From NCBI RefSeq assembly GCF_004348995.1, contig NZ_SMKQ01000044.1, positions 1-50,596 on the forward strand: a stretch of 50,596 nt of DNA. Reading direction: 5' to 3'. The position numbers and the translations under genes are program-made. Within the stretch, counting starts at the first letter, position 1; every line of letters begins with the position of its first letter. Source of the stretch: Nonomuraea terrae. Lineage in GTDB: Bacteria > Actinomycetota > Actinomycetes > Streptosporangiales > Streptosporangiaceae. Below the pieces are notes generated by a model. That model saw only the letters and a list, made by a program, of their open reading frames with translations, was not told where the DNA came from and searched no databases. Positions 19,563 through 27,951 of the stretch are shown here, in pieces.

Positions 19563-20309
19563 ATGGAGCTGGCCTTCGAACGGCGGGGCAGCGGCGAGAC
19601 CCTGATCCTCGTCCACGGCATCGGCCACCACTGGCAGACGTGGCTGCCGGTGCTTGACCGGCTGGCCGCCGTGCGCACAGTGATCGCGGTCGACCTGCCG
19701 GGCTTCGGGGCCTCCGCCGGGCTGCCCGAGCCGGTCCCGTACACCGCCGAGTCGCTGGCGGACGCGGTGGAGTCGTTCTGCGCGCGGCTCGGGGTGCGGG
19801 AGCCGCACGTGGCGGGCAACTCGCTGGGCGGTTACATCGCGCTCGAACTGGCCTCGCGCGGTGTCGTCCGCTCGGCGACCGCGCTGGCGCCGGTCGGTTT
19901 CTGGACTCGGCCGGAGCTGCTCTACTGCCAGACGGTGCTGCGTGGGCTGCGTGCGGCCGCGGCGGCGGGAGATCCGCTGCTGCGCGGGCTGTCGGCCGGG
20001 CTGCTGGTGGCGCATCCGTCGCGGCTTGAGCCTGACGCGCTGGCCGCCGCGTCGCGGGCGCTCGCCGAGTCCACCGGGTTCGAGCCGACGCTGGAGTCGT
20101 TCGGCGGGGTGATGCCGCCCGCGCCGCCCAAGTCGCCCATCACGATCGCGTGGGGCGAGCACGACCGGCTGCTGCCGCGCCGTCAGGCCGTACGCGCGGC
20201 GCGGTGGTCGGGGCAGCGGGTCAAGCTGCTCAAGGGCTGCGGGCACGTGCCGATGAGCGACGACCCCGAGCTGGTGGCCCGGGTCATCCTGGAGGCGTCC
20301 GGCGGGTGA
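19563..20309 (+). CDS. Alpha/beta hydrolase
   Basis: 248 residues. Catalytic triad Ser87 (GNSLGG), Asp201 (WGEHDRLLP) and His228 (GCGHVPMSDDP); HGIGHHWQTW near residue 18 supplies the oxyanion region. It is an esterase or C-C hydrolase-like enzyme of the AB hydrolase 1 family; the substrate is not predictable. It starts 16 nt after the phosphatase gene and may be co-transcribed with it. Confidence 0.88.
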   Translation: MELAFERRGSGETLILVHGIGHHWQTWLPVLDRLAAVRTVIAVDLPGFGASAGLPEPVPYTAESLADAVESFCARLGVREPHVAGNSLGGYIALELASRGVVRSATALAPVGFWTRPELLYCQTVLRGLRAAAAAGDPLLRGLSAGLLVAHPSRLEPDALAAASRALAESTGFEPTLESFGGVMPPAPPKSPITIAWGEHDRLLPRRQAVRAARWSGQRVKLLKGCGHVPMSDDPELVARVILEASGG

Positions 20310-20312
20310 GGG

Positions 20313-20474
20313 TCAGCGGATGGTCTGGCCCCACAGCAGCAGCATGACGATGACGAACACGATCACCACGCCCGCGTAGCCGACGGGGCCGAGGCGGAAC
20401 GCCCGGCGTAACCGGTTGAGGCCCCAGGCGAACAGCAACGCCAGGAAGACCAGGAGGATCAGGCCGCTGTCCAT
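20313..20474 (-). CDS. Small two-helix membrane protein (53 aa)
   Basis: Starts MDSGLILLVFLALLFAWGLN and ends with a second hydrophobic helix (GVVIVFVIVMLLLWGQ), joined by a basic loop RRLRRAFRLG, so both ends probably face the same side. The ribosome binding site is weak and an in-frame ATG at 20567 would add 31 unconserved-looking residues, so the start is uncertain. It is convergent with the hydrolase. Family unknown. Confidence 0.6.
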   Translation of the reverse strand: MDSGLILLVFLALLFAWGLNRLRRAFRLGPVGYAGVVIVFVIVMLLLWGQTIR

Positions 20475-20534
20475 GCTGTCCAGTATGAGGCGGAAGGCGG
20501 GTCGCCGCGCGGGTGACGGTTCAGACGCTGCTAA

Positions 20535-20949
20535 CGGCTTTCTGCGGCCTTCGGGAGTCTTGGACATCCGCGACCAGTCGAGCGAAGGCTCCGCGCCTCC
20601 CTACTGCCGTGCCAGTGGGAACAGGACTGGGCCGCCGACATCACCCTCATCCCCCTCCCGCATCGAACTCGAGGAGCGCATCAGCGAAGCCGGCGTGCCG
20701 CTGTCCTGGCAGCGCCTCGCACTCGTGGCCAGTGACCACGTGGTCGGCGTCACGACGCCGACCTACGACGCGGTGCGCGGCATCTACCGGCTGAAGGCGT
20801 TCATCGAGAACGAGAAGCAGCGCGCCGCGGACTGCGCTGCCGGTCTACCAGCGCCTTCCATCCTTGGGGTGGACAGGCAGCCGGACGGCTCGGAGGTCAT
20901 CGTCACCGGGAGTGCGTCCGACCGGCCCGCCTTCCGCTTTGACCTCTGA
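20535..20949 (+). pseudogene. Frameshifted, start-less coding remnant
   Basis: One frame reads LPCQWEQDWAADITLIPLP up to about 20656 and then breaks. The adjacent frame continues RIELEERISEAGVPLSWQRL and runs through IYRLKAFIENEKQRA to a stop at 20949. One missing base in the C-rich run near 20650-20658 would join the two. The first half has no ATG or GTG start after the stop at 20532, so the 5' end is also lost. I do not recognise the protein. A sequencing error could explain the frameshift but not the missing start. Confidence 0.5.
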
Positions 20950-20981
20950 TTTTCACGTTTGTCCTGGCAGCGGCCAATGGT

Positions 20982-20999
20982 GATGGAACGCGCATAGCG
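20982..20999 (+). repeat. Left copy of an 18-bp inverted repeat flanking the GNAT gene
   Basis: GATGGAACGCGCATAGCG. Its exact reverse complement is at 22086-22103, 1.1 kb away, on the other side of the acetyltransferase gene. The match stops sharply at both ends. The surroundings on both sides are non-coding or broken. Confidence 0.75.
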
Positions 21000-21117
21000 G
21001 GCTGTGGCCGTGTGGAGATTCGATTCGGGGCAAGAGGTGACCACCGACTTGCCGTCGAGGTGTGCATCGCCGCGTTCGAGATCGGACTGATCGTCTTAGA
21101 TCGGTAGGATTTGCCGG

Positions 21118-21996
21118 ATGAAACGGCGCGATTACGAAGGGCCCGGCGACCTGCGCACGATGCAGGACCTGACCCGGCGGCTCTGGTCGCCCGAGAGCCG
21201 TTGGCACATCGGAGACCTGGCCTGGTCCCGCTTCCAGCACGTCGGCGGAGAGCCGGAGTGGCCTACGTCGTTGTGGGAGCACGACGGTCAGGTCGTCGCG
21301 TGGGCGTGGGCGCAGCGCCCCGGCACTCTCGACCTGCGGCTCGACCCGGCCTACCCCGAGTTGGCGGAGGAGATCTTGCGCTGGTTCGACGGCGCCGTCG
21401 AAGGTCTGGAGCGCGACGTCACGCTGCTGGAGTCCGAGACGGACCTGGCAGAGGTCCTGCGCCGGCACGGATACCGCGTGCAGGAGTCCGGCGTGTTCTT
21501 CACCCACATGCGCCGCGGCCTCGACGCCCTGCCCGAGCCGAAGGTCCCTGCCGGCCATACCTTGCGTGCCGTGCGCGGCGAGCAGGATGCCGAGGCCAGG
21601 GCGGCGGTGCACCGGGCCGCGTTCTCGCTGCCGGGCCTGCCGCCCTCGCGGGTCACCGGTGAGAGCTATCGCCAGGTCATGCGGGCCTGGCCCTACCGCG
21701 CTGAGCTCGATTGGCTGGTCGAGGCGCCGGACGGCACCCCGGTGGCGTTCTGCCTGGTCTGGCTGGATGAGGAGCACCGGGCGGCGCTGCTGGAGCCCGT
21801 GGGTACCGATCCGGCGCACCGCCGGCTGGGCCTGGCGAGCGCCGCTACGCTCGCCGCCCTGCACGCCGCGCGGCGGCTGGGCGCGCGGTGGGCCTTCGTG
21901 GCGCCCCGGGGCGACGACGGCCATCCGATGGCGCGCAAGACCTATGAGTCGCTGGGCTTCCGCGGCTTCGCGCGCACGATGACCTTCGTCCGCTGA
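21118..21996 (+). CDS. GNAT-family N-acetyltransferase (tandem GNAT folds)
   Basis: 292 residues. The C-terminal half has the acetyl-CoA-binding pattern VGTDPAHRRLGLASAATLAA (about 225-244) and ends KTYESLGFRGF. The N-terminal half (about 1-130, ending RRHGYRVQESGVFF) looks like a degenerate second GNAT fold. The substrate is unknown; possibilities include an antibiotic, an amino acid or a protein N-terminus. The gene stands alone between two copies of an 18-bp inverted repeat, which suggests it moved here as a unit. No good ribosome binding site is seen before the ATG at 21118; translation may be leaderless. Confidence 0.85.
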   Translation: MKRRDYEGPGDLRTMQDLTRRLWSPESRWHIGDLAWSRFQHVGGEPEWPTSLWEHDGQVVAWAWAQRPGTLDLRLDPAYPELAEEILRWFDGAVEGLERDVTLLESETDLAEVLRRHGYRVQESGVFFTHMRRGLDALPEPKVPAGHTLRAVRGEQDAEARAAVHRAAFSLPGLPPSRVTGESYRQVMRAWPYRAELDWLVEAPDGTPVAFCLVWLDEEHRAALLEPVGTDPAHRRLGLASAATLAALHAARRLGARWAFVAPRGDDGHPMARKTYESLGFRGFARTMTFVR

Positions 21997-22085
21997 GATC
22001 GTCTTCTCGACCTCGAATCTTCCTGTTCTCGGCGACGGGATCCATCAAGGTCGCACAGCGCGTGCCCGGTCAGGCAGGCGAACCA

Positions 22086-22103
22086 CGCTATGCGCGTTCC
22101 ATC
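22086..22103 (-). repeat. Right copy of the 18-bp inverted repeat flanking the GNAT gene
   Basis: Exact reverse complement of 20982-20999. It lies in a 184-nt gap between the GNAT gene and the acyl-CoA dehydrogenase. Confidence 0.75.
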
Positions 22104-22180
22104 GGGCTGAATTCGTATCAGTCCGGGTCATAGACGCGGCGGACGCCCGCCTTGGTGTCCTTCACCTGTAGGCGAGCCCT

Positions 22181-23323
22181 TCAGAAGCCGAAGGAGCGGC
22201 CGATGATCTCCTTCATGATCTCCGTGGTGCCGCCGTAGATCGTCTGGACGCGGCTGTCCAGCCACGCCTTCGCGACCGGGTACTCGGTCATGTAGCCGTA
22301 CCCGCCGTGCAGCTGCAGGCAGCGGTCGATGACCTTGGTCTGCAGCTCGGTGGTCCACCACTTGGCCTTGGCGGCGTCGACGGCGGTGAGCTCTCCGCCG
22401 TTGAGCGCGCGGACGCACTTGTCGACGTAGTGACGGGCGATCTCCGTCTCGGTCGCCAGCTCGGCCAGGACGAACCGGGTGTTCTGGAACGACCCGATGT
22501 TGCGCCCGAAGGCCTGGCGGCTCCTGCAGTACGCGATGGTCTGCTCCAGCACGGTCTCGGCTGCCGCCACCGCCGCCACGGCGATCGACAGGCGCTCCTG
22601 GGGCAGGTTGTTCATGAGCTGGACGAAGCCCTCGCCCTCGGCGGGACCGAGCCGGTTGGCGACCGGCACCCGTACGTTGTCGAAGAACAGCTCGGCCGTG
22701 TCCTGCGCCTTCATGCCGATCTTGTCGAGGTTGCGCCCGCGGCCGAAGCCCTCCATGCCCCGCTCCACGACGATGAGCGTGATGCCCCGCGCGCCCGCGG
22801 CGGGGTCGGTCTTCGCCACGACGACGACCAGGTCCGCGTTGACGCCGTTCGTGATGAAGGTCTTCTGGCCGTTGAGCACGTAGTGGTCGCCCTCGCGCAC
22901 GGCGGTGGTCCTGATGCCCTGCAGGTCGCTGCCGGCGCCCGGCTCGGTCATGGCGATCGCCGTGATCAGCTCGCCGCTCACGAACCCGGGCAGCCACCGC
23001 TGCTTCTGCCCGTCGTCGGTCAGATCCACCAGGTACGGCGCCATGACGTCGTTGTGCAGCGAGAACCCGAGCCCGCTGGCGCCGTGCCGGATGATCTCCT
23101 CGACGACGACGGTGTTGTAGCGGAAGTCCGAGACCCCCGAGCCGCCGTGCTCCTCGGGCACCGAGAACCCGAACATCCCCAGCTCGCCGGCCTTCTTCCA
23201 GACCTCGCGCGGGACGATGCCGTCCTTCTCCCACTGCGGGTGGTGGGGCACGACCTCGCGGGCCATGAACTCGCGTACGGTCTCCCGGAAGAGGTCGTGC
23301 TCCTCGTCGAAGAGGTCCTGCAT
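22181..23323 (-). CDS. Acyl-CoA dehydrogenase, long-chain (LCAD) type
   Basis: 380 residues, FAD enzyme for the first step of beta-oxidation. It carries TEPGAGSDLQGIRT (126-139), the tetramer segment RQAFGRNIGSFQ and LQLHGGYGYMTEYPVAKAW near 337-354. The position of the medium-chain catalytic Glu is Gly364 (IYGGTTEIM), and the base is instead Glu243 in PQERLS, the arrangement known from LCAD and isovaleryl-CoA dehydrogenase. It is transcribed alone, diverging from the sortase locus. The start is ATG at 23323 with GGAG upstream. Confidence 0.93.
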   Translation of the reverse strand: MQDLFDEEHDLFRETVREFMAREVVPHHPQWEKDGIVPREVWKKAGELGMFGFSVPEEHGGSGVSDFRYNTVVVEEIIRHGASGLGFSLHNDVMAPYLVDLTDDGQKQRWLPGFVSGELITAIAMTEPGAGSDLQGIRTTAVREGDHYVLNGQKTFITNGVNADLVVVVAKTDPAAGARGITLIVVERGMEGFGRGRNLDKIGMKAQDTAELFFDNVRVPVANRLGPAEGEGFVQLMNNLPQERLSIAVAAVAAAETVLEQTIAYCRSRQAFGRNIGSFQNTRFVLAELATETEIARHYVDKCVRALNGGELTAVDAAKAKWWTTELQTKVIDRCLQLHGGYGYMTEYPVAKAWLDSRVQTIYGGTTEIMKEIIGRSFGF

Positions 23324-23505
23324 CGGGCTCCTCCAGCCGCAGAATTCTATTCTGTTACCGACAGGTATACCCCTTTCGGCTCTGCCGCTACAGCTGCGGA
23401 CACGGCTTCATCACAAGTGCCAGACGAAGTGCGTTTTCGCATACGTTGCAGGGGTTTTGGACCCTAAGATCTCCATCGGTCTGTCGTGGTTGATCGGAGT
23501 CTCCC

Positions 23506-24921
23506 GTGAATCGCTTGGGCAAGGCGTTGATCGCCGCATCGGTCGGGGCTGTGGCGACGTTAGGCATGGTGGTTCTTCCTCAGGTGCCCGCGTCGGCCGC
23601 GCCGGCCGACCTCATCATCCAGTACCAATGCAACGCGGTCGGCGATAACAGCATCGCCCGGAACGGCCCGGTCATGCTGACGACCAACCTCACCTTCGCC
23701 ACGGACCTGTCGGTCGGCGGTCCGCTCAACCTCGAGTGGACGATGAACTACACCGGTGACCCCAGGCGACTCCTGTCGCCGGGCTACTTCCGGAGAGGCG
23801 GCCAGGTGCACGCCACCGGCCACGTCGACATCCGCGGGGACTGGACGGGCGTCCTCATGCCTCGGGGCGTCTCCGAGCCCGAGCGCAGGCTCCGCCCCGA
23901 CTCCCCGCTCGGACTGCCGGAGATGATGAGCGATCCCGCTCTCACCAGCACGGCGGGGACCATCAGGCTCACGCCGAGGGACATTGACCTCGACTTCTTC
24001 CCGCCGGACGGTGAGGTGGTCTACAACGACGGTCCCGACGCGGACAATCCGAGCGGCATGGGGATCGTCTACAGCAACGACTGGGTGTCGAAGGATGACC
24101 TGCCCACCTCTGAGAGGCACGTGCACAACGACCTGCACGAGACCACTGTGGAAGGTGCCTTCGCCGAGCTGACCTTCGTCGGCACCGGCGTGAAGTACAT
24201 CGGGCCGACCGACAAGGACGCCAGCCCGGTGAACATCCACATCGACGACAGACTCGTCGCCACCGTCAACCCCTCGCGCAACGGCAACGACGTTCCGGTC
24301 AACCACGACATGGCCGGCGGCAAGACCCTGTGGGAGATTTCCGGGCTGGACTACGGCGAGCACAAGATCAAGATCGAGAAGGTCGGCGGTCCGGGCTACA
24401 TGTGGCTGGACGCCTTCGAGGTGTCGACCACCACCCCCGAGACCCCGACCGGCTTCCACGGTGCGAAGTGCAGCCCGGTCGGCCCCCCGCCGACGGTCCA
24501 GGTGACCATCGGGGAAGGCGCCGACCCGACGGACGACCCGACAGACGACCCCACTGATCAGCCGACCGATCCCGACGACCCCGACGACCCGACGGATCCG
24601 GATGACCCGACGGACCCTGACGACGACCCGCCGGTTGACGACGGGAACTCGGACAACGGGGTGGATAACGTGGTGGTCAATCCGCAGGCGTCCGGCACGA
24701 CGTCGCCCACGCCGACGACCGCCAGTCCCACCGCGACCAAGTACTACCGGGCGCAGGTGGCCAAGACGCCCAGTGGTGGCGTGGACACCGGTGTCGCGCC
24801 GGATGAGCCGGAGCGGCCGTACGCGCTCATGGCCGGTGGGATGGCGCTGGTGCTGGGAAGCGCGGGCGGCGGGCTGCTGCTGCGGCGACGCAGGGCCGAG
24901 CACGCGGGAGGAACGCTCTGA
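23506..24921 (+). CDS. Secreted cell-wall-anchored protein with carbohydrate-binding-like domain
   Basis: 471 residues from GTG (GGAG 6 nt upstream). Signal peptide about 1-31 (VPASA cleavage). A beta-rich N-terminal domain begins LIIQYQC. Residues about 215-310 resemble a galactose-binding-like module (FVGTGVKYIGP, VNIHIDDRLVATV, LDYGEHKIKI, YMWLDAFEV). A 65-residue Asp/Pro/Thr spacer follows (DDPTDDPTDQPTDPDDPDD), then a Ser/Thr stretch, the sorting-like motif VDTG (426-429), a membrane helix and RRRR. The design is that of a sortase substrate displayed on the wall. It overlaps the start of its sortase by 1 nt. Confidence 0.85.
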   Translation: MNRLGKALIAASVGAVATLGMVVLPQVPASAAPADLIIQYQCNAVGDNSIARNGPVMLTTNLTFATDLSVGGPLNLEWTMNYTGDPRRLLSPGYFRRGGQVHATGHVDIRGDWTGVLMPRGVSEPERRLRPDSPLGLPEMMSDPALTSTAGTIRLTPRDIDLDFFPPDGEVVYNDGPDADNPSGMGIVYSNDWVSKDDLPTSERHVHNDLHETTVEGAFAELTFVGTGVKYIGPTDKDASPVNIHIDDRLVATVNPSRNGNDVPVNHDMAGGKTLWEISGLDYGEHKIKIEKVGGPGYMWLDAFEVSTTTPETPTGFHGAKCSPVGPPPTVQVTIGEGADPTDDPTDDPTDQPTDPDDPDDPTDPDDPTDPDDDPPVDDGNSDNGVDNVVVNPQASGTTSPTPTTASPTATKYYRAQVAKTPSGGVDTGVAPDEPERPYALMAGGMALVLGSAGGGLLLRRRRAEHAGGTL

Positions 24922-25718
24922 TGACCGAGCAGAAGACCCCCATGCAGCGCGCGCTGCCCGGCCTGCTGATCGCGGGCTCGCTCGGCGGCGTCGGCATCGT
25001 CATGGTGAGCCTGCTGACGCTGGCGCCCAAGGTGGACGACGGCTCGGCGCCGATCGCGGCGACGGCCCAGCCCACGCCGACCACGGTCGGTGTGCAGAAC
25101 GCGGGCGCGTTCGTCCTCGCGCCGACTGTCGGGCCGGGCGGCAAGGGCGCGCCGCTGACCCCGGCCCGCCTGGACGCGCCGCCTCCGCTCCCGGCGGTGC
25201 CGGTCGTCGCGCCGATCCCGCCGGCCAAGACCAAGGCGGCCAAGACCGGCAAGGCGACCAGCGTCCGGCCGATCCGCATCAAGATTCCCAAGATCAAGGT
25301 GAACGCGCCGATCGGCGGGGTCACCATGGGCAAGGACGGCAAGCTCGGCACCCCGCCGCTGACCAAGCGCAACCAGGCCGGCTGGTACCGCCTTTCCCCG
25401 CTGCCCGGCCAGGCCGGCCCGGCGATCATCAACGGCCACGTGAGCACTCGCCAGGGCCCCGCCGTCTTCGACCGCCTGCGCGAGCTCGCCAAGGGCGACC
25501 AGATCTACGTGTACCGGTCGGACGGCAAGGTCACCCGGTTCACGGTCAGCGGCATCGAACAGGCCAGCAAGAACGCGTTCCCGACCAAGCGCGTGTACGG
25601 CGACGTCGACAGTGCCCAGCTCAGGGTGATCACGTGCGGCGGTGTCTTCAACCAGAAGGCGCACAGTTACACGGACAACATCGTTGTGTACGCAACGCTG
25701 TCGAAGAAGGCCGGTTGA
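24921..25718 (+). CDS. Class F sortase, first copy
   Basis: 265 residues: N-terminal membrane helix (about 12-35), a Pro/Ala-rich linker and the sortase beta barrel from about 115 (RPIRIKIPKIKVNAPI). Catalytic His173 (NGHVST) and Cys239 (ITCGG). It joins surface proteins to the cell wall through a transpeptidation. Cys+6 is Gln245, where the second sortase has Arg232; whether this removes the catalytic Arg needs an alignment. The ATG overlaps the stop of the wall protein upstream, so the two are a cognate pair. Confidence 0.9.
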   Translation: MTEQKTPMQRALPGLLIAGSLGGVGIVMVSLLTLAPKVDDGSAPIAATAQPTPTTVGVQNAGAFVLAPTVGPGGKGAPLTPARLDAPPPLPAVPVVAPIPPAKTKAAKTGKATSVRPIRIKIPKIKVNAPIGGVTMGKDGKLGTPPLTKRNQAGWYRLSPLPGQAGPAIINGHVSTRQGPAVFDRLRELAKGDQIYVYRSDGKVTRFTVSGIEQASKNAFPTKRVYGDVDSAQLRVITCGGVFNQKAHSYTDNIVVYATLSKKAG

Positions 25719-25851
25719 TGGGGAACTTGTGGCTGTTTTGGCCGTTTGGGTGAAGTTGACAGGGACAGTTCGTAAGATCTCAACCTAGCTGTGACCAATG
25801 GCTGGCAGTCTGGCACGACTGTTGACACTGCTTGGAAACGGAGAAGGACCC

Positions 25852-27168
25852 GTGCTTAAGTCCCAGGCGTGGCGCCGCCGCGCCCGCAAGACGTCCGCAT
25901 TGGGATTGATGAGTACGCTCGTCGTCTTCGTTTGCTCCGTCTTCTTAACCGCCACCCCGGCCTCGGCTGCGGCGACAAGGCAGTACACCTACTCCTGCAC
26001 GGCAGGCGGTCCCTTCACCAACACCTCGATTGTCGTCGGGCTCAGCGCTCCTGACACGGCGACGGCGGGGCAGAGCTTCAACCTGACCGTGAACATTCCG
26101 ACCCTGACGCTGGCCACGGCTCCGACCACCACCCCTCCTGGCAATGTGCAGGTCACCTTGGAGCTGGCGCCGACGACAGGTGCGACCGTCTCGGACGAGG
26201 CTGCGAAGTCCGGAGCGCCGCTCACAGTCAATGAGAGGACTGTGCAGGCGGGAAGCGTCACTTATCCGGTCCAGGTGGCCGCTGGCACGACCGCTGATGT
26301 CGGATTGACGCCAGGCGCGCTGACGCTGGGCCTGCCCGGCACCGCCGGGGGCGCCACCGAGACGAATTGCACCACAACCACCCCTCAAGCGCTTGAGGTG
26401 CCGATCGGCACCGGCAACGGAAACGGTGACGGCGACGAGACCGACATCGTTGCCTACAACTGCGTCCTTCAGCCCACCGGCACCACCGACGCCAACTACC
26501 CGGCCGAGGTCGACATCCGGGTCGTGATGACGCCTCCGACGAGCGCCTCGCCCAACCAGGACGCGTCGGTCACCTGGACGGGGACCATCCAAAACACCGG
26601 TGATTCGCTCACGCTGCCGACGGGATTCCCGACCACGAGCGCCAAGACGTTCGTCACGGTAAAGGCGAGCGGCGCCGGAGCTCCAGCCACAGTGACCGGT
26701 GAGGGCAACCTGGCCAGTGTCACGGCGGGCTCGGATCTCACCACGCTTCCCAGCGTCACCCTCAAGGTGCGGCCCACCACGACGGGCACCGTGACGCTGA
26801 CCGCCGGCGACATCACTTTCGGCGCGACCACGACGGGCACCGCCACTTCGCCGGTGATCAAGTGCACCGCACCCACGACCGGTCTCAAGGAGTACAAGGT
26901 CACGGTCGGCAACGGGACCGGGAGTCCGAGCCCTTCGCCGACGACGACGAGTCCGCGGCCGACGCGGACCGCTACCGCGACGGTGACCATCACGCCCTCG
27001 TCCTCGACGACCACGCGTAAGTCGCAGACCCCCGTGGCCGGGGCGGACACCGGGGCCGGTGGGATGATGGGGCCGGACGGGCGGATGTTCATCCTGACCG
27101 GCACCGCGCTGATCACGGCCGCGGCCGTGGGCGGGCTGGTCATGCGACGACGTTCCATCAGGAGCTGA
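25852..27168 (+). CDS. Second secreted cell-wall-anchored protein
   Basis: 438 residues. The GTG at 25852 is chosen because AGAAGGA precedes it and it gives a good signal peptide (basic RRRARK, hydrophobic core, ATPASA cleavage near 39). Two beta-sandwich repeats follow, each opening with Tyr-x-Cys (YTYSC near 45, VAYNC near 202), the same opening as the first wall protein. Then a Ser/Thr/Pro stalk (about 355-390), ADTG (398-401), a hydrophobic helix and RRRSIRS. Layout recalls actinobacterial DUF6801-type surface proteins (from memory, not checked). Its sortase begins 6 nt after the stop. Confidence 0.83.
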   Translation: MLKSQAWRRRARKTSALGLMSTLVVFVCSVFLTATPASAAATRQYTYSCTAGGPFTNTSIVVGLSAPDTATAGQSFNLTVNIPTLTLATAPTTTPPGNVQVTLELAPTTGATVSDEAAKSGAPLTVNERTVQAGSVTYPVQVAAGTTADVGLTPGALTLGLPGTAGGATETNCTTTTPQALEVPIGTGNGNGDGDETDIVAYNCVLQPTGTTDANYPAEVDIRVVMTPPTSASPNQDASVTWTGTIQNTGDSLTLPTGFPTTSAKTFVTVKASGAGAPATVTGEGNLASVTAGSDLTTLPSVTLKVRPTTTGTVTLTAGDITFGATTTGTATSPVIKCTAPTTGLKEYKVTVGNGTGSPSPSPTTTSPRPTRTATATVTITPSSSTTTRKSQTPVAGADTGAGGMMGPDGRMFILTGTALITAAAVGGLVMRRRSIRS

Positions 27169-27174
27169 TCGAGC

Positions 27175-27936
27175 GTGGCGGGCTACTATCCGTACGGCGG
27201 CGGCCCTCCTGTGCCGCCGCCGCCCGAGGAGCGGGCGAGCACGGCGCTGCGCACCGTGCTCATCGTGGCGGCCATCGCCGGCGTGGCCACGGTCGTGGCG
27301 GGCCTGCTGATCGTCCTCAGGTCGCCCGAGGAGTACGGCCTGGCCGCCAACCGCGACAGCCTGCAGGTGCAGGCGCAGCCGAAGCCGAGCGGCCAGCCGG
27401 AGCAGGCGTTGTTCCAGGCGGCCCCCGACGTGCCGCCGCCGCTGCCCGAGATCAAGCCGGCGCCCGCGATGCTGCCCTCGACGCCCGTACGGCTCGTGGT
27501 CAAGCGGCTGGGCATCAACGCGCCGATCAAGTCGGTCGGGCTGGCCAAGAACGGCACGATCGAGGTGCCCCCGATCGACAACCACAACCTGGTCGGGTGG
27601 TACCGCAACATGTCGACCCCCGGAGAGGCGGGGCCGGCGGTGCTGCTCGGGCACAAGGACACGCGGACGCGCACCGCCGTGTTCGCCCGCCTGCCCGAGC
27701 TCAAGAACGGCGACATCATCGAGGTCAAGCGCCAGGACAAGACGACCGCGGTGTTCACGGTCGGCGGCGTGGAGCAGGCGAGCAAGCAGACGTTCCCGAC
27801 CCAGCGGGTGTACGGGCCGCAGGAGAACGCCCAGCTCCACCTCATCACCTGCGGCGGCACGTACAACCGCAACACTGGGCATTACACCGACAACGTCATC
27901 GTGTACGCGACGATGACGAGCTCCTATCGAAGTTGA
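27175..27936 (+). CDS. Class F sortase, second copy
   Basis: 253 residues from GTG. Pro-rich cytoplasmic start (GGGPPVPPPPEE), membrane helix (25-48), linker, then the sortase domain from about 105 (VRLVVKRLGINAPI). Catalytic His160 (LLGHKDT), Cys226 (LITCGG) and probable Arg232 (YNRNTGHYTDN). Closely related to the first sortase in the catalytic domain but with an unrelated N-terminal segment. It is translated right after the second wall protein. Confidence 0.92.
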   Translation: MAGYYPYGGGPPVPPPPEERASTALRTVLIVAAIAGVATVVAGLLIVLRSPEEYGLAANRDSLQVQAQPKPSGQPEQALFQAAPDVPPPLPEIKPAPAMLPSTPVRLVVKRLGINAPIKSVGLAKNGTIEVPPIDNHNLVGWYRNMSTPGEAGPAVLLGHKDTRTRTAVFARLPELKNGDIIEVKRQDKTTAVFTVGGVEQASKQTFPTQRVYGPQENAQLHLITCGGTYNRNTGHYTDNVIVYATMTSSYRS

Positions 27937-27951
27937 TCTGCGGAGGCGGGC

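Noticed and set aside
16475..19819. A 1114-codon open frame on the minus strand
   Set aside because: It runs antisense to ideR and the SpoIIE-type phosphatase, both of which have clear domains. Long open antisense frames are a by-product of high third-position GC. No ribosome binding site or known domain.
22125..22180. Short frame ending VRRVYDPD on the minus strand, recalling the start of DUF488 proteins
   Set aside because: Only about 15 residues are readable before a stop and nothing further matches. Too short to call a remnant.
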